Source: an uncultured Hungatella sp.
Lineage (GTDB): Bacteria > Bacillota > Clostridia > Lachnospirales > Lachnospiraceae
Length of the DNA: 64,000 bases
Direction of reading: 5' to 3'
Assembly (NCBI GenBank): GCA_910579515.1
Contig: CAJTUV010000003.1
Span: 62,001-126,000, forward strand
The position numbers were made by a program, and so were the translations under genes. Shown in pieces: positions 17,534 to 27,022 of the stretch. The notes under the pieces were generated by a model. That model saw only the letters and a list, made by a program, of their open reading frames with translations. It made no database searches and was not told where the DNA came from. How positions within the stretch are numbered: position 1 is the stretch's first letter; every line of letters begins with the position of its first letter.

Positions 17534-19213
17534 TTGAAACAACAGAATAAGAGGCAGAATCAGAATGCAAAGGTAAAGATCATTCCATTGGGCGGACTGG
17601 AACAGATTGGATTGAATATTACCGCAATCGAGTGCGACGACAGTATCATTGTGATTGACTGTGGGCTGGCATTCCCCAGCGACGATATGCTGGGCATCGA
17701 TTTGTGCATTCCAGACACCACGTATCTGAAACAGAACCTGGAGAAAGTGAAAGGTTTTGTGATTACCCATGGCCATGAGGATCACATCGGCGCGCTGCCA
17801 TACGTTTTGCAGGAGATTAATGTGCCTGTGTATGGGACAAAGCTGACAATGGCTCTGATTGAAAATAAATTAAAAGAACATAATCTGGTGAAGTCTACCA
17901 AGAGAAAGGTAGTAAAGCATGGACAGTCTATCAATCTGGGCTGTTTTCGGATTGAATTTATAAAGACCAATCATAGTATTGCGGATGCTTCAGCCCTGGC
18001 AATTTTTACGCCTGCAGGAATCGTTATGCACACAGGGGACTTCAAGATTGACTATACGCCGGTGTTTGGAGAATCGGCGGATTTACAGCGGTTTGCGGAA
18101 TTAGGAAAAAAGGGTGTTCTGGCTCTTATGTGCGACAGTACCAACGCTATTCGGACTGGGTTTACTGCCTCAGAACGAACCGTGGGAAAGACGTTTGACG
18201 CGATTTTTGCGGAGCATAAAAATAATCGAATCATTGTGGCTACTTTTGCATCCAATGTGGACAGGGTGCAGCAGATTGTCAATTCCGCCTATAAGTATGA
18301 CAGAAAGGTTGTGGTGGAAGGCAGGAGTATGGTCAACGTAATCGGAACGGCCAGTGAATTGGGATATATCAAGATTCCAGAGGGAACCCTGGTTGATATA
18401 GACAATTTAAAGAGCTATCCAGATGAGAAGACGGTGCTTATCACTACAGGAAGCCAGGGAGAGGCCATGGCGGCTCTTTCCAGAATGGCATCCAGCGTTC
18501 ACAGAAAAGTGTCTATCAAGCCTGGGGATGTGGTGATTTTCAGCTCTACCCCGATTCCGGGCAATGAAAAGGCGGTTTCAAAAGTTATCAATGAACTGTC
18601 CATTAAAGGGGCCAGCGTGATTTTTGAGGATACTCATGTGTCGGGCCATGCCTGCCAGGAGGAGATTAAACTGATTTACTCTCTGACCCATCCGAAATAC
18701 GCCCTTCCGGTTCATGGCGAGTACCGGCATCTGGTTGCTCAGAAAGGGCTGGCAGAGTCTATGGGCATTCCGAAGGAAAATGTGCTTCTCATGTCTTCTG
18801 GAGATGTGGTGGAGCTATCGGAAAACGAGTGTAAAGTGGTGGACCATGTTCAGTCTGGAGCGATTTTGGTAGACGGTCTGGGCGTAGGCGATGTGGGAAA
18901 CATCGTTCTCAGAGACAGGCAGAATTTGGCCCAGAATGGTATTATTATCGTGGTTTTGACCTTAGAAAAGTATTCCAATCAGCTTTTGGCAGGGCCGGAT
19001 TTGGTGTCCAGAGGTTTTGTGTATGTCAGAGAATCAGAGGACCTTTTGGATGAGGCAAGGCAGGTGGTTTTAGAGGCAGTGGAAGACTGTCTGAAACGCC
19101 ATGTCAGCGACTGGGGAAAGATAAAAAATATTATCCGTGACAGTTTAAGCGATTTTCTGTGGAAGCGGATGAAACGAAATCCTATGATTCTTCCCATCAT
19201 CATGGAGGTATAG
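17534..19213 (+). CDS. rnjA: Ribonuclease J
   Basis: Beta-CASP metallo-beta-lactamase ribonuclease with 5'-3' exonuclease and endonuclease activity, central to mRNA turnover. The 559-residue product has IIPLGGLEQIGLN at the N terminus, the zinc motif THGHEDHIGALPY (about residues 77-89), HTGDFKID and the beta-CASP segment with GSQGEAMAALSRMA. TTG 17534 is favoured because GGAGG at 17522-17526 is seven bases away; ATG 17528 in the same frame is only one base away. It is inserted between DUF1292 and the mltG-like gene relative to Bacillus order. Confidence 0.95.
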   Translation: MKQQNKRQNQNAKVKIIPLGGLEQIGLNITAIECDDSIIVIDCGLAFPSDDMLGIDLCIPDTTYLKQNLEKVKGFVITHGHEDHIGALPYVLQEINVPVYGTKLTMALIENKLKEHNLVKSTKRKVVKHGQSINLGCFRIEFIKTNHSIADASALAIFTPAGIVMHTGDFKIDYTPVFGESADLQRFAELGKKGVLALMCDSTNAIRTGFTASERTVGKTFDAIFAEHKNNRIIVATFASNVDRVQQIVNSAYKYDRKVVVEGRSMVNVIGTASELGYIKIPEGTLVDIDNLKSYPDEKTVLITTGSQGEAMAALSRMASSVHRKVSIKPGDVVIFSSTPIPGNEKAVSKVINELSIKGASVIFEDTHVSGHACQEEIKLIYSLTHPKYALPVHGEYRHLVAQKGLAESMGIPKENVLLMSSGDVVELSENECKVVDHVQSGAILVDGLGVGDVGNIVLRDRQNLAQNGIIIVVLTLEKYSNQLLAGPDLVSRGFVYVRESEDLLDEARQVVLEAVEDCLKRHVSDWGKIKNIIRDSLSDFLWKRMKRNPMILPIIMEV

Positions 19214-19258
19214 GAGAAAACCCACAGCGCAGCGCAGAAATGGAGGAAATGACAGAAT

Positions 19259-19681
19259 ATGAGCCAGACGACAAAGGAAATAAACAAAGTGACAGGCACG
19301 ATTATTGTGTTGTCGTGGAAACTGATTGTCTATGCAGTGGTAATTATGATTTTTTATGAGGGGATTACCAGGGGATACCAATTTGGACACGATGTCTTCT
19401 ATTCTACTGCTGTGGCGGAGGCGCCAGGCGTAAACATGAGGGTGACTATTGGAGAAGGAGAAAAGTTAGGGGATATTGCAGTGGCTCTGGAGCGTGGCGG
19501 CCTGGTAAAAAACCGATACGCATTCCTGATTCAAAGCATCTTTTATGAGTATGGGGGGTCAGAGAATCCCGTAGAAGCAGGCACTTTTCTGCTGAATAAT
19601 TCTATGACCTCCAAAGAGATCATTATTATGCTGCGGGATGGGATTACGGAAGACGAATTAAAGAGTGAGGATTCTGAATGA
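19259..19681 (+). CDS. Short MltG/YceG-like membrane protein without a lytic domain
   Basis: 140-residue protein with one transmembrane helix (about residues 17-38) and an extracytoplasmic domain. That domain has the LysM-like segment of MltG (VTIGEGEKLGDIAVALERGGLVKNRYAF, positions about 60-88; then EAGTFLLNNSMTSKEIIIML). Full MltG is about 340-380 residues; the catalytic YceG domain with its active Glu is absent, and the frame ends cleanly in a stop. Its place before trmR-trhP matches yrrL (mltG) in Bacillus, so it is a reduced MltG ortholog, possibly a regulatory or scaffolding remnant. The stop overlaps the next start (ATGA). Confidence 0.82.
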   Translation: MSQTTKEINKVTGTIIVLSWKLIVYAVVIMIFYEGITRGYQFGHDVFYSTAVAEAPGVNMRVTIGEGEKLGDIAVALERGGLVKNRYAFLIQSIFYEYGGSENPVEAGTFLLNNSMTSKEIIIMLRDGITEDELKSEDSE

Positions 19682-20319
19682 TTAACGAAGAACGCATTCG
19701 GGATTATCTTTACTCTCTGGAGCCTGACTGGGGGGAATTGTGTGAGAGCATTGCCTCAAAGGCCAGAAAAGAGGAAATCCCTGTTATAAAAAGAGAGACA
19801 GGCGCATTATTAAAGACAATGGTAGCATTAAAACAGCCTAGGGCGATTCTGGAAGTAGGAACCGCCGTAGGCTATTCTGCTTTATTAATGGCAGGGGCTG
19901 CGCCTGAGTCATGTAAAATTACGACCATTGAAAAATACGAGCCCAGGATTTTAGAGGCAAAAAAGAATTTCGCAAAGGCGGAAATAGAAGACCGTATCGT
20001 ATTGCTGGAGGGTGATGCAGAAGAGATTTTACAAAGTCTCACAGGACCCTTTGATTTTGTGTTTCTGGATGCAGCAAAGGGTCAGTATCTTCATTGGCTT
20101 CCGGTGATTTTAGGACTGCTTGAGAGGGGCGGCGTTTTATTTTCTGATAATGTGCTTCAGGGTGGAGACGTGCTTCAGTCCAGGTATGGGGTGGAGCGAA
20201 GAGACCGGACCATACACGGAAGGATGAGGGAATATCTGTATCAGATTAAACACATGGAGGGGCTGGAAAGTGCTATTGTGCCTATTGGAGACGGGGTCTC
20301 TATCAGTGTGAAGCGATGA
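19678..20319 (+). CDS. trmR: tRNA 5-hydroxyuridine methyltransferase (TrmR/YrrM family)
   Basis: Class I SAM O-methyltransferase of 213 residues. In Bacillus, YrrM (TrmR) methylates 5-hydroxyuridine at wobble position 34 to 5-methoxyuridine. The motif AILEVGTAVGYSALLMA (about residues 58-74), the acidic strand TTIEKYEP and the metal/active-site segment DFVFLDAAKGQYLHW fit the family. It overlaps the mltG-like gene by four bases and is followed by trhP, whose product makes its substrate. The assignment to TrmR rather than a small-molecule methyltransferase rests on this synteny. Confidence 0.86.
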   Translation: MINEERIRDYLYSLEPDWGELCESIASKARKEEIPVIKRETGALLKTMVALKQPRAILEVGTAVGYSALLMAGAAPESCKITTIEKYEPRILEAKKNFAKAEIEDRIVLLEGDAEEILQSLTGPFDFVFLDAAKGQYLHWLPVILGLLERGGVLFSDNVLQGGDVLQSRYGVERRDRTIHGRMREYLYQIKHMEGLESAIVPIGDGVSISVKR

Positions 20320-20334
20320 GAGAAAGGAATGGAC

Positions 20335-21558
20335 ATGAGAAAAACAGAGTTATTAGCACCGGCTGGAAGTCTGGAGGTTTTGAAAACAGCAGTGGTTTAT
20401 GGGGCGGATGCCGTATATATTGGAGGAGAGGCATTTGGACTCAGGGCCAAGGCTCATAACTTTTCCATGGAGGAAATGAAAGAAGGCGTCCGGTTTGCTC
20501 ATGCCAGAGGGGCGAGAGTGTACGTCACAGCCAATATTCTGGCTCATAATCAGGACCTGGAGGGTGTGGAACAATACTTTGAAGAATTAAAAGGAGTGGA
20601 CGTCGACGCGCTGATTATCTCGGATCCGGGGATTTTTACCATCGCTAAGAGAGTGTTACCAGAGGTAGAGGTGCATATCAGTACCCAGGCAAACAACACC
20701 AATTATGGGACGTATCTGTTCTGGCGTCAGCTGGGAGCAAAGCGGGTGGTTGCGGCCAGAGAGCTTTCTCTAAAGGAGCTTTGCCAAATACGCCAAAAAA
20801 TACCAGAAGATATGGAGATGGAGTGCTTTGTCCATGGTTCCATGTGTATTTCCTATTCAGGCAGGTGCCTTCTGAGCAACTATTTTACCGGAAGGGACGC
20901 CAACCAGGGAAGCTGTACTCATCCCTGCCGCTGGAAGTATGGAGTAGTGGAAGAGACAAGACCCGGAGAGTTTCTGCCTGTGTATGAAAATGAGAGAGGA
21001 ACGTATCTTTTTAACTCCAAGGATTTATGTATGGTGGAACATGTGCCCAAATTGCTGGAGGCTGGGATTGACAGTTTTAAAATTGAAGGCCGGATGAAGA
21101 CGGCTCTCTACGCGGCTACGGTTGTCAGAACTTACCGAAAAGCTATAGATGATTATAAGAAAGATCCTAAACTATTTGAGGAACATCTGGAGTGGTATAG
21201 AGAGGAAATCGGAAAGTGCACCTACAGAGAGTATACCACTGGTTTTTATTTTGGAAAGCCTAATGAGGAGGCCCAGATTTATGACAACAGCACATATATA
21301 AAAAGCTATACCTATCTGGGAACCGTAGAAGGGACAGACCATAGGGGATTTTCAAAAATTGAGCAGAAGAATAAATTTTCCGTAGGAGAAGTGATAGAAG
21401 TGATGAAGCCAGACGGCCGGAATCTGGAAGTGACGGTTAAAGGAATTTATGATGAAAAGGGGCAGCTTCAGGACAGCGCGCCGCATCCAAAACAGACATT
21501 GTATGTGGATTTCGGTGTGGAGGCAGAAACGTTTGATCTGCTGCGCAGGAGAGAATAA
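20335..21558 (+). CDS. trhP: Peptidase U32 family tRNA hydroxylation protein (TrhP-like)
   Basis: 407-residue U32-family protein. Characterised TrhP proteins hydroxylate U34 of tRNA to ho5U using prephenate and an Fe-S cluster, rather than acting as peptidases. The family features are LLAPAGSLEVLKTAVVYGADAVYIGG at the N terminus (positions 5-30) and the U32 Cys pattern around ECFVHGSMCISYSGRCLLSNYF with SCTHPCRW. ATG 20335 has AGAAAGGA six bases upstream; ATG 20329 abuts it. Bacillus has two such genes (yrrN, yrrO) after yrrM; here there is one. Confidence 0.9.
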   Translation: MRKTELLAPAGSLEVLKTAVVYGADAVYIGGEAFGLRAKAHNFSMEEMKEGVRFAHARGARVYVTANILAHNQDLEGVEQYFEELKGVDVDALIISDPGIFTIAKRVLPEVEVHISTQANNTNYGTYLFWRQLGAKRVVAARELSLKELCQIRQKIPEDMEMECFVHGSMCISYSGRCLLSNYFTGRDANQGSCTHPCRWKYGVVEETRPGEFLPVYENERGTYLFNSKDLCMVEHVPKLLEAGIDSFKIEGRMKTALYAATVVRTYRKAIDDYKKDPKLFEEHLEWYREEIGKCTYREYTTGFYFGKPNEEAQIYDNSTYIKSYTYLGTVEGTDHRGFSKIEQKNKFSVGEVIEVMKPDGRNLEVTVKGIYDEKGQLQDSAPHPKQTLYVDFGVEAETFDLLRRRE

Positions 21559-21578
21559 CGGAAAGAAGGGGGAAGCAT

Positions 21579-22406
21579 ATGATTGTCTGGATTGCCGGAA
21601 TCGGCGCTTTCATTTGTTTGATTTATTATGGTATCATCACAATCTATGCAGGATTTTCCACATCCTTTTCCTGGATTTGGCTGGCCGGAGCGTTCTTTTT
21701 GTTTTTGATTGTATTGGAAAACTGGTACCGCAGAGGACATCCGAAAAAGGTTCCGTTATGGATTCCGGTGTCAATGTATACCTTTTTTGCGGCCTCCCTG
21801 GTCATATTCTGTGTTGTGGAAATGCTGATATTTTTAGGAGCGGCGGGAAGTGATACCGGACGTATGGACTATGTAATCGTTTTGGGAGCCAGGGTAAGGG
21901 AGGAGGGGCCCAGCAATTCCCTCAGAGTCAGGCTGGATAAAGCCGTTGAGTACAGCAAAAGTAATCCTGGGACGATTTTTATTCTCTCTGGCGGCCAAGG
22001 CTTAGATGAGCCGGAAGCAGAAGCCAGCGTGATGTACGATTACCTTTTGGCCCACGGCGTACCAGCGGAGCGGATGGCACTGGAGAATGTTTCCACCAGT
22101 ACGGTGGAAAATATCGCATACAGTAAGGTATTGATTGAGCATATGGAGAAGGAGCGGCGGGAAGAACTTCAAAAGCAGCGGCCTTCGGTGGCGCCGGGGC
22201 CTTATTTGGAGGTGGAGGAAAAGCCTCTTCAGATTGGGATTCTTACCAGTAATTACCATGTGTTTCGGGCAAAAAAGATTGGCGAGAAATGGGGACTTCC
22301 CAATCTTCATGGAATCGCGGCAAAGTCGGATTTGATTTTATTTCCCCATCTCTGCGTAAGAGAATGTATTGCTATATTAAAAGATCAATTAATGGGCAAT
22401 ATGTAA
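21579..22406 (+). CDS. YdcF family membrane protein (DUF218)
   Basis: 275-residue protein with three predicted transmembrane helices in residues 1-90, followed by a DUF218/YdcF domain. That domain has the family pattern DYVIVLGARVREEGPS, ILSGGQGLDEPEAEASVM and TSNYHVFRA. Related proteins (ElyC, SanA) affect envelope and lipid-carrier homeostasis; the biochemical activity is not established. The conserved His and acidic residues are present, so the domain looks intact. It lies between trhP and the M16 peptidase on the same strand. Confidence 0.86.
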   Translation: MIVWIAGIGAFICLIYYGIITIYAGFSTSFSWIWLAGAFFLFLIVLENWYRRGHPKKVPLWIPVSMYTFFAASLVIFCVVEMLIFLGAAGSDTGRMDYVIVLGARVREEGPSNSLRVRLDKAVEYSKSNPGTIFILSGGQGLDEPEAEASVMYDYLLAHGVPAERMALENVSTSTVENIAYSKVLIEHMEKERREELQKQRPSVAPGPYLEVEEKPLQIGILTSNYHVFRAKKIGEKWGLPNLHGIAAKSDLILFPHLCVRECIAILKDQLMGNM

Positions 22407-22436
22407 TTATAGAAAAATAAAGTGGAGGCAGTGCAG

Positions 22437-25400
22437 ATGAGAGAATGGAAGGATTTAGCGGCATATGAGCTGTTGAACCAAAAGTATGTGAAGGAATTAA
22501 ACTCAGAGAGTTATGTATTGGAACATAAGAAAAGCGGAGCCAGGCTGTTTTTGCTGTCTAATGAGGATGAAAATAAGGTATTTTCTATCGGATTCAGAAC
22601 GCCGCCTTGCGACAGCACAGGCGCGCCTCATATTTTAGAGCACAGCGTGCTGTGCGGATCTGAAAAGTTTCCGGTGAAAGATCCTTTTGTGGAGCTGGTA
22701 AAGGGGTCTCTCAACACGTTTTTAAATGCTATGACTTACCCAGACAAGACGGTGTATCCGGTGGCAAGCACCAATGACAAGGATTTCCAGAACCTGATGG
22801 ATGTGTATCTGGATGCCGTGCTCCATCCCAATATTTATAAAGAAGAAAAGATTTTTAAGCAGGAAGGATGGCATTTTGAGCTGGAGTCAGAGGAAGGGCC
22901 TTTAACGTACAACGGGGTGGTTTACAATGAGATGAAGGGAGCCTTTTCTTCGCCGGAGAGCGTGCTGGAACGGTACACCCAGAAGCTGTTGTTCCCAGAC
23001 GTGTGCTATGGTTTTGAATCTGGAGGAGACCCAAAGGATATTCCAGATTTGACCTATGAGGAATTTTTGGATTTTCACAAAAAATATTATCACCCTTCTA
23101 ACAGTTTTATCTACCTGTATGGGGATATGGATATGGCAGAGAAGCTGGAATGGCTGGACAGAGAGTATTTGGGCAAATATGACCGAAATGACAAGGAGGC
23201 TCAAATAAATTCTGAGATTCCTATGCAGAAGGCTTTTGACAAGCCTAAGGAGGCGGAGATTTCCTATTCGATCACAGAGGAGGAGGAAGGACAGGGAGGA
23301 GCCTATCTTTCTATCAGCAATGTGGTGGGAACCGATTTAGATCCAAAGCTTTATCTGGCTTTTCAGATTTTGGAATATACGCTGATTGCGGCCCCGGGAG
23401 CGCCTTTAAAGCAGGCTCTTTTGGATGCGGGTATCGGCGGCGATATTCTAGGCGGATATGACAGTGGGATTTTACAGCCCTATTTTTCTGTGGTTGCCAA
23501 GGACGCAAAAGTGGAGCAAAAGGGAGAGTTTTTGGCTGTTGTGAAAGGTGTTCTCAGGAAGCTGGCGGATGAGGGAATTAACAAGAAAAGCCTTTTGGCA
23601 GGCATTAATTTCTATGAATTCCGCTACAGAGAGGCGGACTATGGAAGTTATCCCAAGGGACTGATGTACGGGCTTTTGTCTCTGGACAGCTGGCTGTATG
23701 GCGGGGACCCTCTGATGCATTTGGAGTATGAGGAGATTTTTGCATTTTTGAAAAAGGCGGTGGAAAGAGGATACTTTGAGGAATTGCTTCGAAAGTATCT
23801 GCTCGACAATCCGTTTGAGGCTGTGCTTGTGGTAAAGCCGGAGACGAATCTGACTGCCAAGGAGGAGGCCAGAGTCGCCGCAAAGCTGGCAGAGTACAAG
23901 GCAGGGCTGTCAATGGAAGAGATTCAAAGTCTGATTGTTCAGACCAGAGAACTAAAGGAGTATCAGGACACCCCTTCCACAAAGGAAGAGCTGGAGAAGA
24001 TTCCTATGCTTAAGCGGGAGGACATTGGCACTGAGGCGGAGAAACTAAACTGGACAGAGCATCTGATAAACGGAGTTCAAGTGCTTCACCACAATCTGTT
24101 TACTTCTGGAATCGGGTATCTTCGGGTACTGTTTAATGCCAATCGGGTGCCTACAGAGGATATGCCGTATGTAGGGCTTTTAAAATCTGTGCTGGGATAT
24201 GTGGACACGGAGCATTATGCTTACGGGGACTTGACCAGCGAGATCCACTTAAATACCGGCGGAATCAGCTTCTGCACCAGCGCTTATGTGGACCTTGCTC
24301 ATTTGCCGGGATTTACCGGAGCTTTTGTGGCAGAAGCACGGGTTTTGTATGAAAAGCTGGACTTTGGATTTTCCATGCTGGCAGAGATTTTGACCAGGTC
24401 AAAGCTGGATGATGAAAAGCGGCTGGGAGAGATCTTGAGGGAGACCAAGTCTCGCTCCAGGATGAAGCTAGAAGGCGCCAGCCACAGCGCGGCAGTGGCC
24501 AGGGCTACTTCTTATTTCTCACCGACCGCGGCGTTTAATGACTGTACTGGGGGAATCCGCTATTATCATTTCCTGGAGGACGTGGTTCGGGATTATGAGA
24601 AGAATGCGAAGCGCTTGATTCAGAAATTAAAGGAAGTGGCGGCAAAATTGTTTACCATTGACAATATGATGGTCAGCTATACCGCGGATGAAACAGGATT
24701 TTCTGGTTTAGAGGAGAGTATGAAAAAGCTGACGTCTTCCTTATCTGAGGGAAGCAAGACGGTCTATCCATTTCTCTTTGAGAGCGGGAATCGAAACGAG
24801 GGCTTTAAGACCTCTTCTCAGGTCAACTATGTGGCCCGCTGTGGGAATTTCCGCCTGTCTAAAACAGGCGGGAGTCGTCTGGGAACAGGATATGAGTATA
24901 CAGGGGCTCTGCGGATTCTGCGCGTAATCTTAAGTTATGATTACCTGTGGCTGAATCTTCGCGTCAAGGGCGGCGCTTATGGATGTATGAGCGGCTTTGG
25001 ACGCTCTGGCGAGGGATATTTTGTGTCTTATCGGGATCCGAATCTGGCAGAGACCAATCAGGTGTATGAACAGATTGTGGAGTATCTGGAGCAGTTTGAC
25101 GTGGATGAGCGGGATATGACAAAGTATGTGATTGGAACTATCAGCGCCCTGGACACCCCTCTTACTCCGTCTGACAAGGGGGCCAGAGGACTTTCGGCGT
25201 ACCTTTCCGGCGTGACCAATGAGATGCTTCAAAAAGAGAGGGATCAAATTCTGGCGGCCGAATGCGAGGATATTCGGGCTTTGTCAAAGATTGTGAAAGC
25301 GATTCTGGACACAAAGAGCTTTTGCGTTGTGGGAAATGATGAAAAGGTGGAAAACAGTAAGCAGCTGTTTGGGGAAGTAAAGAATCTGTACAGAGGATAA
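22437..25400 (+). CDS. M16C zinc metallopeptidase (presequence-protease type)
   Basis: 987-residue insulinase-superfamily peptidase, subfamily M16C like PreP/Cym1, which degrade unstructured peptides inside a closed chamber. The inverted zinc motif HILEH occurs at about residues 60-64 (APHILEHSVLCGS), with the distal Glu in YNEMKGAFSSPE. The partner half-domain carries RVKGGAYGCM, the substrate Arg/Tyr region. ATG 22437 has GGAGG eight bases upstream. No signal peptide is seen, so it is predicted cytosolic. It precedes era and recO. Confidence 0.92.
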   Translation: MREWKDLAAYELLNQKYVKELNSESYVLEHKKSGARLFLLSNEDENKVFSIGFRTPPCDSTGAPHILEHSVLCGSEKFPVKDPFVELVKGSLNTFLNAMTYPDKTVYPVASTNDKDFQNLMDVYLDAVLHPNIYKEEKIFKQEGWHFELESEEGPLTYNGVVYNEMKGAFSSPESVLERYTQKLLFPDVCYGFESGGDPKDIPDLTYEEFLDFHKKYYHPSNSFIYLYGDMDMAEKLEWLDREYLGKYDRNDKEAQINSEIPMQKAFDKPKEAEISYSITEEEEGQGGAYLSISNVVGTDLDPKLYLAFQILEYTLIAAPGAPLKQALLDAGIGGDILGGYDSGILQPYFSVVAKDAKVEQKGEFLAVVKGVLRKLADEGINKKSLLAGINFYEFRYREADYGSYPKGLMYGLLSLDSWLYGGDPLMHLEYEEIFAFLKKAVERGYFEELLRKYLLDNPFEAVLVVKPETNLTAKEEARVAAKLAEYKAGLSMEEIQSLIVQTRELKEYQDTPSTKEELEKIPMLKREDIGTEAEKLNWTEHLINGVQVLHHNLFTSGIGYLRVLFNANRVPTEDMPYVGLLKSVLGYVDTEHYAYGDLTSEIHLNTGGISFCTSAYVDLAHLPGFTGAFVAEARVLYEKLDFGFSMLAEILTRSKLDDEKRLGEILRETKSRSRMKLEGASHSAAVARATSYFSPTAAFNDCTGGIRYYHFLEDVVRDYEKNAKRLIQKLKEVAAKLFTIDNMMVSYTADETGFSGLEESMKKLTSSLSEGSKTVYPFLFESGNRNEGFKTSSQVNYVARCGNFRLSKTGGSRLGTGYEYTGALRILRVILSYDYLWLNLRVKGGAYGCMSGFGRSGEGYFVSYRDPNLAETNQVYEQIVEYLEQFDVDERDMTKYVIGTISALDTPLTPSDKGARGLSAYLSGVTNEMLQKERDQILAAECEDIRALSKIVKAILDTKSFCVVGNDEKVENSKQLFGEVKNLYRG

Positions 25401-25418
25401 GAAGGAGAGAAACGATTC

Positions 25419-26318
25419 ATGAAGGAAACGTTTAAATCTGGTTTTGTGGCTTTGGTAGGCAGGCCCAATGTGGGGAAGTCTACACTGATGAATCATTTGA
25501 TCGGACAGAAGATTGCCATTACCTCAGATAAGCCTCAGACCACCAGAAACCGGATTCAGACTGTGTATACAGACCAACGAGGCCAGATTATATTTCTGGA
25601 CACCCCGGGAATCCACAAGGCGAAAAACAAGCTGGGTCAGTATATGGTCAGCGTGGCGGAAGGGACCTTAAGCGAGGTGGAGGTTGTGCTGTGGCTGGTG
25701 GAGCCCAGCACCTTCATCGGCGCGGGAGAGCGGCATATTGCCGAGCTTTTGAGCAAGGTGAAGACGCCTGTGATTCTGGTTATCAACAAGATTGATACGG
25801 TGAAAAACAAAGAGGAGATTTTAAAGTTTATTGACGCCTATAGAACCGTGTGTGATTTTGCGGAGATTGTCCCAGTGTCCGCACTAAAGGGGGACAATAC
25901 GGAAAAGATGACAGAGCTGTTGTTTCAGTATCTGCCAGAGGGGCCTCAGTATTTTGATGAGGAAACTGTGACGGATCAGCCTATGCGCCAGATTGCTTCC
26001 GAGCTGATTCGTGAGAAGGCGCTGCGGCTTCTGGAGGAAGAGATTCCCCATGGGATTGCAGTTACCATTGAAAAGATGAGCGAGCGGAAAAACGGCATGT
26101 TTGACATTGAGGCCACCATCATCTGTGAGAGGGATTCTCACAAGGGAATCATTATCGGAAAGGGCGGAGCCATGATCAAAAAGATCGGGAGCCTGGCCAG
26201 ACAGGAAATCGAGAATCTGATGGGGGCCAGAGTGAACTTGCAGCTTTGGGTAAAGGTGCGCAAGGAATGGCGGGACAGCGAGCTTTATATGAAGAATTAT
26301 GGGTATTTTCAGCAGTGA
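25419..26318 (+). CDS. era: GTPase Era
   Basis: Essential Ras-like GTPase for 30S subunit assembly; it binds the 3' end of 16S rRNA. The 299-residue product has G1 GRPNVGKST (residues 13-21), G2/G3 with DTPGIHKAK, G4 NKID and a C-terminal KH domain containing IIIGKGGAMIKKIG. The length and order are standard. It sits 18 bases after the peptidase gene and 29 bases before recO, a common Firmicutes pair. Confidence 0.97.
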   Translation: MKETFKSGFVALVGRPNVGKSTLMNHLIGQKIAITSDKPQTTRNRIQTVYTDQRGQIIFLDTPGIHKAKNKLGQYMVSVAEGTLSEVEVVLWLVEPSTFIGAGERHIAELLSKVKTPVILVINKIDTVKNKEEILKFIDAYRTVCDFAEIVPVSALKGDNTEKMTELLFQYLPEGPQYFDEETVTDQPMRQIASELIREKALRLLEEEIPHGIAVTIEKMSERKNGMFDIEATIICERDSHKGIIIGKGGAMIKKIGSLARQEIENLMGARVNLQLWVKVRKEWRDSELYMKNYGYFQQ

Positions 26319-26347
26319 CGGTTATTTAAGGTTTAGGGGGCCTGGGG

Positions 26348-27007
26348 ATGAGGGATTTACTTGAACTGACGGGCATGGTGATAAAAACGTCTTCTGTGGG
26401 GGACTATGACAGGCGGCTGGTGATTCTCACCAGGGAACGGGGGAAAATCACGGCTTTTGCCAGAGGAGCCAAGAGACCCGGAAGCTCTCTCATGGGTCCC
26501 AGCAGGCCCTTTGCGTTTGGGACGTTTAAGGTGTTTGAGGGAAGAGAAGCGTACAATCTTCAGTCCGCAGAGATTTCCCAGTACTTTGAAGAATTGGTTC
26601 TGGACATGGAGGGGGCTTGTTATGGCCAGTACTTTCTGGAATTTGGGGATTATTATTCCATGGAAAATATTGATGGATCGGCCATGCTGCTGCTGATTTA
26701 TCAGTCTTTAAGGGCCCTTTTAAAACCCAGTATACCCAATCATTTGGTGCGGCGGATTTTTGAGTTGAAGATGATGGTAATCAATGGAGAGTATACGGAA
26801 CACCCACCGAAAAAGGTGAGTGACTCCGCCAATTACGCATGGGAGTTTGTGATTTGCTGTCCCATGGAAAAGCTCTACACCTTTGCGCTGACAGAGGCGG
26901 TGTTTCAGGAATTTGAAAGGTGTGTGGAGATGAATATGGAGCGGTATGTGGACAGGGAGTTCCATTCTCTGGAGATTTTGCAGATGATTTTTGCAGCAGG
27001 AAGCTGA
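26348..27007 (+). CDS. recO: DNA repair protein RecO
   Basis: Recombination mediator that, with RecR, loads RecA on SSB-coated single strands and anneals DNA. The 219-residue protein has the N-terminal OB fold (TGMVIKTSSVGDYDRRLVILTRERGKITAFARGAKRP region, positions about 8-42) and a helical C-terminal domain. The Cys-rich zinc site found in many RecO proteins is absent, which I believe is usual in this bacterial group. It ends 15 bases from the stop of the converging isomerase-like gene, with no clear terminator between. Confidence 0.9.
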   Translation: MRDLLELTGMVIKTSSVGDYDRRLVILTRERGKITAFARGAKRPGSSLMGPSRPFAFGTFKVFEGREAYNLQSAEISQYFEELVLDMEGACYGQYFLEFGDYYSMENIDGSAMLLLIYQSLRALLKPSIPNHLVRRIFELKMMVINGEYTEHPPKKVSDSANYAWEFVICCPMEKLYTFALTEAVFQEFERCVEMNMERYVDREFHSLEILQMIFAAGS

Positions 27008-27022
27008 GCTGTCCGAACTTAT

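Noticed and set aside
26348..27007. Truncated RecO because the zinc-binding Cys cluster is missing
   Set aside because: Length and both domains are otherwise coherent, and the neighbouring Clostridia type is believed to lack this cluster naturally.
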